64,000 nucleotides of DNA from Parahaliea mediterranea (GTDB taxonomy: Bacteria; Pseudomonadota; Gammaproteobacteria; Pseudomonadales; Halieaceae): assembly GCF_017255185.1 (NCBI RefSeq), contig NZ_JAFKCZ010000001.1, positions 186,001-250,000 of the forward strand, given 5' to 3'. Of this stretch, positions 18,401 through 25,127 are shown one piece after another. The translations under genes were made by a program, and so were the position numbers. Below the pieces are notes generated by a model. That model was not told the origin of the DNA, ran no database searches, and saw only the letters and a list, made by a program, of their open reading frames with translations. Numbering within the stretch: position 1 is the first letter of the stretch; each line of letters starts with the position of its first letter.

Positions 18401-19917
18401 CGATTGCTACTTATGCTATTTGCATCGAGTGGGTTGTGTGTCAGGTTGGTGAAGCTTCCAGAGTTTTCATCGAGAATGCTAAGCCCTCCACCAAAAGTGC
18501 CAGCGTATAGCTTTCCATCAGATGCGCGCACAATAGAAGTTATGCCATTTGCTGCAATGGAGTTCTTCTTTATCGGAGAATGCCTGAATACGGTAACTTC
18601 ATTTGTGTCTAAATCAATTCTATTCAGGCCGCCATTAAATGTCCCAACCCAGAGAATAGAGTCTTCACCAAGAAGGCTCATTACGATTGAGCTAGAAATT
18701 CCTGGATATGTATATTCGTTAATCCATTCGAATGTTTGGTGGCCGCTCCTCAGGCGGTTAAGCCCTTCATCCGTGCCTACCCAGAAGCTGCCATCACCTG
18801 TTTCGGCAAATGCATTAACTGAGTCGCTTGCCAAATTGTTGTTCGCAGAGTCGAATTTTGGGAAAAGGGCGATTGCTCCCGATGCGAGCCCATTGTATGT
18901 GCCTATCCAGTATTGACCATCACGTGATTGAAAGACGCTATAGATTCGATTGTCGGGTAATTGCGAGTTGCTTATTGAATAACGAGAAAATGTCTCTGTT
19001 ATTGGATCAAAAAGATTAAGCCCTTCCTGGGTTCCTACCCATATATTCTTGGCGTTATCCTGGAAGACGTCGTAAGTTTTATTCGAGGAAAGAGAGTTCA
19101 GATCGGTGCCTGTATGTTTATAGTTGTTGACTTCAAGTGTGCTTGAATCGATCACACTCAGACCTGACTCAAGGGAAGATGCCCAAATATAGCCGTTGTC
19201 ATCTGCAAGTAGTTTCAAGAAAGTGTTTGATACAGGGGATTTTTCGGAGTTTTTGGCGCTTTTGATAACCTTGATACTATGATTGCCGGGTAAAACTCTC
19301 AGTATGCCAGATGCTGTGGTGGCTACCCAGATAGCGCCATCCGAAGACTCAGCGAAGCTTCGAACCTCTCCTAGAGCAGGGATATCGTTTCCGTTTGGAA
19401 AAAAGTGTTTAAATTGGTTGAGCTTTGGGTCGTAAGAGCTGAATGCGTTTTCGTAACCTAGCCAGATACGACCAGATTTGTCCGCAAATACTGTGTATAT
19501 GTTATTTGAAAAAACAGATGTATTTGAGCCGTCACTAGTTAAGGCAGAAAATGTATTTTTTACTGGATGATACTGATTGAGTCCACCGCCTATAGTAGAA
19601 ACCCATATGCGTCCGTTTATATCTTCTGTTATATGTGTGACGTTATCGGAACTTAGTGTGTGGGGATTGGCAGCAGAGTATCTGTAATTTTCAAGCTCGT
19701 GGCCATTGTATCGGTTTAATCCTTCTTGGGATACAAACCACATTGCTCCTGTTGAGTCCTGAAAAGACTGACTTACACTTTGCTGAGTTAAATCAGATGA
19801 GAAAGCTGCTTTTCTGAAATTTATACTCGGTGGTAAATTTTGGGCACTAGCGCTCCCAGGGGCGGAAAGCAGCCCGAATACACCTATTAGTAAAATTATA
19901 AGTACATACTGCCGCAT
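15433..19917 (-). CDS. Giant hybrid sensor kinase: signal peptide, beta-propeller, Y_Y_Y, TM, HisKA, HATPase, receiver, HPt
   Basis: This 1494-residue protein begins with a signal peptide (MRQYVLIILLIGVFGLLSA). A periplasmic propeller of about 14 blades follows, with motifs such as GAMWFVSQEGLNRYNG, KNIWVGTQEGLNLFDP and GIIWVGTESGLNKLEP. After the Y_Y_Y domain and TM segment (YFIYLGLISVAIFLLV) come HisKA with His about 864 (KFLATMSHEIRTPMHG), HATPase boxes (LLNNAIKFTHNG, DTGIGMDSE, GGTGLGLSI), a receiver with Asp about 1275 (LVFMDCQMPIMDGYEA) and a C-terminal HPt with His about 1433 (YKTAHAIKSMSANIG). All phosphorelay residues are present. In Bacteroidetes this architecture senses oligosaccharides; the ligand here is unknown. 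No output regulator is fused, so phosphate must pass to another protein. The gene is AT-rich relative to the window. Confidence 0.93.
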   Translation of the reverse strand: MRQYVLIILLIGVFGLLSAPGSASAQNLPPSINFRKAAFSSDLTQQSVSQSFQDSTGAMWFVSQEGLNRYNGHELENYRYSAANPHTLSSDNVTHITEDINGRIWVSTIGGGLNQYHPVKNTFSALTSDGSNTSVFSNNIYTVFADKSGRIWLGYENAFSSYDPKLNQFKHFFPNGNDIPALGEVRSFAESSDGAIWVATTASGILRVLPGNHSIKVIKSAKNSEKSPVSNTFLKLLADDNGYIWASSLESGLSVIDSSTLEVNNYKHTGTDLNSLSSNKTYDVFQDNAKNIWVGTQEGLNLFDPITETFSRYSISNSQLPDNRIYSVFQSRDGQYWIGTYNGLASGAIALFPKFDSANNNLASDSVNAFAETGDGSFWVGTDEGLNRLRSGHQTFEWINEYTYPGISSSIVMSLLGEDSILWVGTFNGGLNRIDLDTNEVTVFRHSPIKKNSIAANGITSIVRASDGKLYAGTFGGGLSILDENSGSFTNLTHNPLDANSISSNRVIALFEDSLGIIWVGTESGLNKLEPGAKRFTRIFSKRGDSDGISNDMVWAFFEDENQDLWLGTNGGGLNRWQLEDRARGIEKFEHYAENVSLPSSHIYGIQSGTHGNLWLSHNSGVTKLNPITENIKHYGVRDGLQDTEFNMGASFKSKGGQIYFGGNHGYNQIDTKTLPTAKPPPQVSISDIRVMNIRRELGESYSNISELTLGYQDKMVSIEFFAADYSNPDLIQYAYKLEGINPDWVISDSSRVATFTTLPSGNYRLRLAAASPDGTWNWNGASLPIVVNPPPWRSLPAYFIYLGLISVAIFLLVSRQKRASLQAKQRQEELERKVSERTVDLEKARKTAEEANQAKSKFLATMSHEIRTPMHGMIGMTDLLLHTKLTDQQKMFAEAAHRSGESLLKLINEILDYSKVEAAKVELDVTEFCLPKLIEETCYLQAEPARKKGLSLNNIIDNLTPELSYGDPTKLRQIVINLLNNAIKFTHNGHINVRVSTRINNKNRKIGTTSIVVEDTGIGMDSETISKIFDPFIQADASTTREYGGTGLGLSISRHYVELMGGTIAVTSEPEKGTAINLTIPFGIKKNHIKQPDMAGKNSSIYCKDIYRSEMIATHLVRLGLNVESYSSFDKFINDASQFEILVVDFSSLQSTQQCSHALNDIKNAVLITPIDQTSVADEFSRFPIVGAPISSDSIHEALTLASSIDTQPLKIQPAIKNSPTKSIRILVAEDVETNQRIAKEMIQMFGHEVSLANNGKEAVRSYIENLPDLVFMDCQMPIMDGYEAARSIRDHESKKNLPRTPIVALTAGSSKDEEFAAEDAGMDLFVTKPFTTEDLNKVFHQFLGTSLQNTPMLSQSFPTSTSIKSNTGQSLVRGVILLSAIENIREVERQTGNQILPAIFDGFISQMNEKVDELYIHDGTNDLEAIYKTAHAIKSMSANIGAERVRSIAADIERKGRSRENAPYKSLIVELEDEYKVFVEEFCAEFSLKKVS

Positions 19918-20002
19918 GTAGTTAGCCCAAGCTCGATAGATTTTTCGAGTCTAAATGATTGTGGGCTTTCAGACTATAAGGGAGGGTAAGGGGGGGGAGG
20001 GT

Positions 20003-20027
20003 GGCCCAGAATGTAGACCCCTGGGCC
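20003..20027. other. Hairpin between repeat-protein gene and hybrid kinase gene
   Basis: GGCCCAG at 20003-20009 pairs with CTGGGCC at 20021-20027 across an 11-base loop. It lies 39 bp past the stop of the repeat-protein gene in its direction of transcription. No U-tract follows on either strand, so it may attenuate or stabilise mRNA 3' ends rather than act as a classical terminator. Confidence 0.45.
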
Positions 20028-20066
20028 GCTATGCACGAATGCTACCTGACTAGGTATGACGCGGTC

Positions 20067-20912
20067 TTACCGAATGCTCCATTTGTAACCTGCTTGTTCA
20101 GGTTGGGAGCGAATACTCCATTTGTAGCCAGCCTGTTCAGAAAAGCTTCGGATACTCCACTTATAACCGGCTTGTTCGGCGAACGAGCGGATGCTCCATT
20201 TGTATCCGGCTTGTTCGGCGGTGGACCGGATACTCCACTTGTAGCCAGCTTGTTCGGGGAAGGAGCGGATGCTCCATTTGTATCCGGCTTGTTCAGCGGT
20301 GGACCGGATACTCCACTTGTAGCCAGCTTGTTCGGGGAAGGAGCGGATGCTCCATTTGTATCCGGCTTGTTCAGCGGTGGACCGGATACTCCACTTGTAG
20401 CCAGCTTGTTCAGGGAAGGAGCGGATGCTCCATTTGTATCCGGCTTGTTCAGCAGCGGATCGGATGCTCCATTTATATCCGGCTTGCTCAGCCGTAGACC
20501 GGATGCTCCACTTGTAGCCAGCTTGTTCAGGGAAGGAGCGGATGCTCCATTTGTATCCAGCTTGCTCGGCTACATTTTTTGTACTCCACTGATAAGGAGT
20601 GGCGCCGGCGTACTCTGCGCTGCTAGGTTTCTCAATCGAGTCAGCGCCCCATTTGTAGCTCTTGTTTCGGTCTGTGGTGGCTGACCAGTGGGCGCTAGAA
20701 GCGGAGTTTTGCTCTGCCGCATTCCACTTGTAGCTATTCCGAGCGGCATAAGTGACTTCTGAAGCAAGCGAGTGGCTAACTTTGTGCACTTGGGTGGCGG
20801 CATCTTGAATCTCAGCTTCCTGAGCAGAGTTTGCACTCATTGCGACCATGGGGGCAGCTGCAAGAGAGATAAAGGCTACCGAACGTCCCAGTGTACTTTT
20901 GATAGATTTCAT
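20067..20912 (-). CDS. Secreted repeat protein with 13 copies of EQAGYKWSIR (13-residue period)
   Basis: This 281-residue protein is not recognised as a known family. A Sec signal peptide is visible (MKSIKSTLGRSVAFISLAAA, with an A-rich site near residues 28-31). Residues 35-115 hold degenerate relatives of the repeat (SYKWNAAEQ, SYKWGADSIEK, PYQWSTKNVAEQ). Residues 116-281 are 13 copies of EQAGYKWSIR joined by three-residue spacers, mostly S-F-P and S-T-A in alternation. The protein ends right after the last SIR. There is no Cys in the repeats. ATG 20912 is chosen because an AAGGTGG ribosome site lies just upstream. It is flanked by a secreted subtilisin gene upstream and two sensor kinase genes downstream, all on one strand. 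It could be a structural fibre or solenoid, or a precursor of repeated peptides; neither is shown. Confidence 0.82.
   Translation of the reverse strand: MKSIKSTLGRSVAFISLAAAPMVAMSANSAQEAEIQDAATQVHKVSHSLASEVTYAARNSYKWNAAEQNSASSAHWSATTDRNKSYKWGADSIEKPSSAEYAGATPYQWSTKNVAEQAGYKWSIRSFPEQAGYKWSIRSTAEQAGYKWSIRSAAEQAGYKWSIRSFPEQAGYKWSIRSTAEQAGYKWSIRSFPEQAGYKWSIRSTAEQAGYKWSIRSFPEQAGYKWSIRSTAEQAGYKWSIRSFAEQAGYKWSIRSFSEQAGYKWSIRSQPEQAGYKWSIR
20070..20567 (-). repeat. 39-bp coding tandem repeat with 78-bp higher-order unit, 13 copies
   Basis: The array encodes the 13 decapeptide units of the secreted protein. Adjacent 39-bp units differ at fixed synonymous sites (GGATGCTCCATTTGTATCC versus GGATACTCCACTTGTAGCC on the plus strand) and these two versions alternate. 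The true duplicated unit is therefore 78 bp, and its copies around 20219, 20297 and 20375 are nearly identical. This pattern indicates recent expansion of a two-unit block with the peptide held constant. Confidence 0.92.
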
Positions 20913-21231
20913 TTTTCCGCCCACCTTAAATAACCACTAAAAATTTCTGTCACTATCACCTGTGACCTATATCCCGAAACTGAGAATGCCCCTGCGATGC
21001 AGATCACACCTTTGTTTCCGAGTGCTTGCAAACTTTATACGTTTCGGGCTCGGGGGGAGGAAGGGTTGTATATACCCATTTTGGGTTAGCGCCCCCGGAG
21101 TGGGGGTGGGGAGTGTGGCGCCGAGGGGGGAGGTGTGGCGCAAGCTCCTGATTTAACAGCTAAAAGTATTAGCCTTTCAAGGGGGGTTGTATATGCCCCG
21201 AATGGGGTGTCTGGGGCTGGCCGGGCTTGGG
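20913..21231. other. Intergenic region between subtilisin and repeat-protein genes, with a duplicated GGGTTGTATAT motif
   Basis: No gene is supported here. Besides the CRP-like site, two related sequences stand 118 bp apart: GGGTTGTATATACCC then ATTTTGGG at 21063-21085, and GGGTTGTATATGCCCC then GAATGGGG at 21184-21207. Each contains a CCC-N4-GGG inverted element. The rest is G-rich and unassigned. The repeated motif could be a regulator site or a relic of a small repeat. Confidence 0.5.
20993..21008 (-). promoter_or_regulatory. CRP/Vfr-like site upstream of the repeat-protein gene
   Basis: Read toward the gene, the site is TGTGATCTGCATCGCA, one mismatch from the TGTGA-N6-TCACA consensus. 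It is about 80 bp upstream of the ATG at 20912. A TATAGG-type -10 candidate about 30 bp further downstream would place the site near -40, as in class II CRP promoters. It is a motif match only. Confidence 0.45.
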
Positions 21232-23223
21232 TTACTGCCGGTCCGGAGCCTTGCCGGGATGGGCGGGCCGCTGGCGCGCAAGCCGGTCAATGGCTGACTT
21301 TTCCTCGAGGTAGTGCTGGGTCCAGTCGATCGGCGAGGCCTCTTCGGGGGAGGGGCCGTTTTTGCGTTCGATGTGGGCTTTTACCCCCCATCGCCGATCG
21401 TCACTGGGTCCCTTGGCGGAGGGTTTGCCTGCGTAGAGTTCCGATAGCCCGGGCAGGGTGGCGCTGCCGTCTTCGGTGATGATGGCGGGGCCTTCGTAAT
21501 GCTGGATGTTGTCGATTTCCTGCGCCAGGTCCATATCGACGTTGCCACAGCCCCGTTTGCCGAGCGTGACTGCCCGTGTGGCGCTTGCGTAGCCGTTACC
21601 CTGCTGGAATGGGCTGTAGGCCAGGCGGCCGTCGCGATTGATGGCAAACTCTGCGCTGGAGATGAGCTTGCATTTAACATCGTCTGGGGTCAGGTCCGGT
21701 TCCAGTTGCAGCAGCAGGGATGCGATGCCACTCACCAGGGCGCTGGCCTGGGAGGTGCCTGTCATCACAAATTCGCCGTTGTTTAGCAGATAATCGGGGT
21801 GCTCCTGGGTAAGTGTCGACCCCGGGCGGGTAATGCCGGAGATATGGCCGCCCGGTGCGACAATATCGGGCTTGATGTGACCGCTCGGCGTGGGGCCGCG
21901 GGACGAAAAATCCGGAACGTAGTCGTCATTGCGGTCGTTGGGGGTCCAGGAATCGGTGACTGCGCCGACGGTGATGATATACGGCAGGTTACCGGGAGAG
22001 CCCACCGTCATGGCGTCGGGGCCCTCATTGCCGGCGGCGGCAACCACAACGATGCCCGCTTGCCAGGCGCGCATCAGGGCCTGGTTGATTGGGTCCAGCC
22101 AATACGGCCAGCGCGGGCGGGCGGCGAAGGAAAGGTTGAGTACCCGGATGCCGAGTCTTTCCCGGTTATCCACAACCCACTGGATGCCGCGCACAATATC
22201 GAGAAAGTCCCCCTTCCCTGTTTTGTTGAAGGCCTTAACCGCCACGATGTCGACGTCAGGGGCTATGCCCATGAAGCTGTTTTCCGGTGCGCCTTTCCGG
22301 GTCACCGCCCCGCTGTTGGCGAGTACGCTGGTCATGTGCGTGCCGTGCCCGCTCTCGTCAAATACCTCGGAGTCGGCAATATCCGCTATGGCGTCGTAAC
22401 GTCCCGCAATGCGCTGTCGGCCCCGGGTGTCCCTGGTGAGGTTCTCGTGTTCCCAGAGCCCGGAGTCCAGTACCGCAACGGCGACTCCCCGGCCGGTAAC
22501 GCCGTGCTGGTGCAGTTCGGCGGCGCCGGAGACCGTGGGATAGTAGGTGTCGCTGCCGTATTCGGCGTATCCAGGGATGAGTTCGGTGACACAGCCGCCA
22601 GTGAATTCAGCCTCTAAATCGATTTCATGTTGCTCAATGGATGGCGGTGAGCCTTTGAAATGGCTGAATTGAAACGTAAGTAAATGCTCACTATTGATGC
22701 GTGCCTCAATCCCTTGCGGCACCGTCAATTCGACTTTGTCGGGGCCTGGCGGAAGGCTTTGCCCCGGCATGAGGTCAGTGCCATCGAGGGTGGCTTTGCG
22801 CAACTCGCCGAGCCGCCCGGGCCAATGCATGCGCAGTGTTTCCAGGGCCACTGTGTCACTGCCTTTGTTGTACAGGCGCCAGTGGAGTGCGTCCTTGTCG
22901 AAGTCCAGTTCAAGCGCTCCGCCTACATTGCAGGCCTCCTGTACCGGCGGTGGAGGGGTCAGGGAGAGATCGTCAATGTGCCGGCTGACCAGGGGGGAGT
23001 CGACAATGGCCTCGAGCTGCTGCCGGCTGACCAGGGCGCCCACCGCGTTGATGATATGCAGGTTGTGGGTGACGGTCCCCCCCTTGAGTTCAACCAGGGT
23101 AGAGAGCTGGCTGCTGGATTCTCCCTGGAGCATCACTCGTAAGGGGGCTTCGTCCGCCTGGCCGGTGAGCGGGGATAACGCCAGCACTGCCAATAGCGCA
23201 AGGGCAAGGTTGTGTTTGAGCAT
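21232..23223 (-). CDS. Secreted S8 (subtilisin-like) serine peptidase
   Basis: This 663-residue peptidase has a signal peptide (MLKHNLALALLAVLALSPLT, ending near QADEA), a likely I9-type propeptide (about 25-85) and an insert of about 110 residues (about 95-205) not typical of minimal subtilisins. The catalytic domain carries Asp253 (AVLDSGLW), His293 (SGHGTHMTSVLA), the oxyanion Asn399 (AAAGNEGP) and Ser491 (MTGTSQASALVSG). A C-terminal extension of about 110 residues ends in a basic, proline-rich tail. Cleavage specificity is unknown. The start is 8 bp after the stop of the REC-GGDEF-EAL gene, so it is probably co-transcribed with it. It is the nearest upstream gene to the secreted repeat protein, which makes that protein a candidate substrate. 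Confidence 0.92.
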   Translation of the reverse strand: MLKHNLALALLAVLALSPLTGQADEAPLRVMLQGESSSQLSTLVELKGGTVTHNLHIINAVGALVSRQQLEAIVDSPLVSRHIDDLSLTPPPPVQEACNVGGALELDFDKDALHWRLYNKGSDTVALETLRMHWPGRLGELRKATLDGTDLMPGQSLPPGPDKVELTVPQGIEARINSEHLLTFQFSHFKGSPPSIEQHEIDLEAEFTGGCVTELIPGYAEYGSDTYYPTVSGAAELHQHGVTGRGVAVAVLDSGLWEHENLTRDTRGRQRIAGRYDAIADIADSEVFDESGHGTHMTSVLANSGAVTRKGAPENSFMGIAPDVDIVAVKAFNKTGKGDFLDIVRGIQWVVDNRERLGIRVLNLSFAARPRWPYWLDPINQALMRAWQAGIVVVAAAGNEGPDAMTVGSPGNLPYIITVGAVTDSWTPNDRNDDYVPDFSSRGPTPSGHIKPDIVAPGGHISGITRPGSTLTQEHPDYLLNNGEFVMTGTSQASALVSGIASLLLQLEPDLTPDDVKCKLISSAEFAINRDGRLAYSPFQQGNGYASATRAVTLGKRGCGNVDMDLAQEIDNIQHYEGPAIITEDGSATLPGLSELYAGKPSAKGPSDDRRWGVKAHIERKNGPSPEEASPIDWTQHYLEEKSAIDRLARQRPAHPGKAPDRQ

Positions 23224-23231
23224 TCCCGAAG

Positions 23232-25040
23232 CTATTCCGCCACCGCCACGCTATTCAGCAGTGACTTGTAATCCTGTCTGAGCAGGGCGGGAACGTCCTC
23301 CGGGTAGGCCGGACGTGAAAAGTAGTAGCCCTGCAGCAGTTCGCAACGTTTTTCCAGGAGGTAGCGCAGCTGCTCCTCGGTCTCGATTCCCTCGGCGATC
23401 ACGCGCAGGTTGAGGGTGCTCGATAGCGCGAGGATCGCATCGACGATGGCGGCGCCGTCGGGACTGTCGAGATCGGCGACAAAACTCTGGTCGATTTTCA
23501 GGGTATCGATGGGGAAGCGTTTCAGGTAGCTGAGGGAGGAATAGCCGGTGCCGAAGTCGTCCACCGCCAGTGCCAGCCCGATATCCTTGAGCTGCCGCAG
23601 TTTTTCGATATTGGTTTCCGCATCGGTCATGATGGCGCTTTCGGTAAGCTCCAGTTCTATGCGATGGGGGGGCATGCCGGCCCGCTGCAGGATGTCCGCC
23701 ATGCGCTGTGCCAGCCCGCTCTGGCTGAACTGAATGGGCGAGATATTCACGCTGACGCGAAAATCAGGCAGCCCCTGGGCCTGCCAGCGCATACAGTCCC
23801 GCGCGACCTCGGCCAGCACCCATTCGCCGAGCTCAATGATCAGCCCCGTGCGCTCCGCAACCGGTATGAATTCGTTGGGCGGCACCATGCCCCGCTCCGG
23901 ATGTTTCCAGCGCACCAGGGCCTCCATGCTCACCACGGTGCAGGTGTCGGTGGATATCTGGGGCTGGTAGCGCAGTTCCAGCTCGTGGTTTTCCATGGCG
24001 TGGCGCAGCTCTTCCTCCATCTTGAGCTGTTCCACTGCCTTGGCGTTCATTTCTTCGTTGTAAAAGCGATAACAGGCGCGCCCCTCGGCCTTCGCCACAT
24101 ACATGGCGGTGTCGGCATTGCGCACCAGGCTGTCCGGATCGGTGCCGTCCTGGGGGTATAGGGCAATGCCGATGCTGGGGGTCACCACCGGGTTGTGGGA
24201 TTGCAGGGCAATCGGTGCGGACAGGCTGCGCAGGATACGGCGCGCCACTGTTTCCACATGCGAGGTATCGGGAATGTCCGAGAGCACTACGGTAAATTCG
24301 TCGCCGCCAAGGCGGGCGATTTCCGTCCCGTATTCGTTCTGGTTCTCCGCGTTCCTGTCGGAGAAATAGTTGATCGCGTCGTCTTCGCGCAGCTCCATGC
24401 TCAGGCGCTTGGCAATTTCCACCAGCAGGCGGTCGCCGCGGCCGTGACCGATGGAGTCGTTGATGCGTTTGAAATGATCCAGGTCGATAAACAGCAGCGC
24501 GGCATGGGAGTTGTGCCGTTGGCAGCGCTTGAGGATGCGATTCAGCTGTTCGTTGAAGCTGCGACGATTGGGCAGGCTGGTAAGCGGGTCGTAGTAGGCC
24601 AGGTAGCGAAGCCGGTCCTCCTGCCGCTTGAGGGCGTTAAAGGCGTTGCTGGCGCGCAACATGTACTGCACGTCGCGCCCCAGCAGGGACCAGTTCACCG
24701 GCTTTGTCTTGTACTGCGTGGCACCCGCCTCGAAGCCCTGGTCGATGGACTGCCGGTCGTCGGAGCCGGTTACGATCATGATGGGGATCGATTCGCCCTG
24801 CGGCATCTGGCGAATGCGCTTGCAGACCTCCAGGCCGCTCATCCCCGGCATTTCCACGTCGAGGAATACCAGGTCCGGCCGCTCGCGCACGAACATGTCG
24901 ATGGTTTCGGGCCCGTTGCTGGCCTCCACCACCGTCATGTTCTCTGCCTCGAGGCACTGCCGGGTCAGCAGGCGCACGTTGGCGTCGTCGTCACTGACCA
25001 GGATCTTTGCGCGGAGCCTGGGCTGGATGTTGGCTGACAT
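23232..25040 (-). CDS. Response regulator with REC-GGDEF-EAL domains (c-di-GMP turnover)
   Basis: This 602-residue cytoplasmic protein has a full receiver (acidic SDDD near residues 16-19, phospho-acceptor Asp61 in LVFLDVEMPGMSG, Thr91, Lys113). A GGDEF domain follows with an intact ARLGGDEF signature but no RxxD inhibitory site (the preceding residues read EYGTEI). The EAL domain has EALVRWKHP, VSVNISPIQF, ELTESAIM, DDFGTGYSSLSYL and LKIDQSFV, which looks competent for phosphodiesterase activity. It is the only stand-alone receiver protein near the two sensor kinases and could be their output. The subtilisin gene follows after 8 bp. Confidence 0.93.
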   Translation of the reverse strand: MSANIQPRLRAKILVSDDDANVRLLTRQCLEAENMTVVEASNGPETIDMFVRERPDLVFLDVEMPGMSGLEVCKRIRQMPQGESIPIMIVTGSDDRQSIDQGFEAGATQYKTKPVNWSLLGRDVQYMLRASNAFNALKRQEDRLRYLAYYDPLTSLPNRRSFNEQLNRILKRCQRHNSHAALLFIDLDHFKRINDSIGHGRGDRLLVEIAKRLSMELREDDAINYFSDRNAENQNEYGTEIARLGGDEFTVVLSDIPDTSHVETVARRILRSLSAPIALQSHNPVVTPSIGIALYPQDGTDPDSLVRNADTAMYVAKAEGRACYRFYNEEMNAKAVEQLKMEEELRHAMENHELELRYQPQISTDTCTVVSMEALVRWKHPERGMVPPNEFIPVAERTGLIIELGEWVLAEVARDCMRWQAQGLPDFRVSVNISPIQFSQSGLAQRMADILQRAGMPPHRIELELTESAIMTDAETNIEKLRQLKDIGLALAVDDFGTGYSSLSYLKRFPIDTLKIDQSFVADLDSPDGAAIVDAILALSSTLNLRVIAEGIETEEQLRYLLEKRCELLQGYYFSRPAYPEDVPALLRQDYKSLLNSVAVAE

Positions 25041-25127
25041 GTTTGTTCGCTGACCGGCTGCGATTGACGCTAGGCTAACACCAGCCGCGCCCGGAGCCTA
25101 GGGTATTGGGTGTTAATGAGGCCCAGT

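Noticed and set aside
20070-20567. CRISPR array
   Set aside because: The repeats are contiguous and coding, without unique spacers, and no cas gene is present.
20001-20684. A 227-residue plus-strand repeat frame (SLFGEGADAPFVSGLF)
   Set aside because: It is antisense to the YKWSIR protein. The minus-strand frame has a signal peptide, ribosome site and conserved repeats despite synonymous changes, so the plus frame is a shadow.
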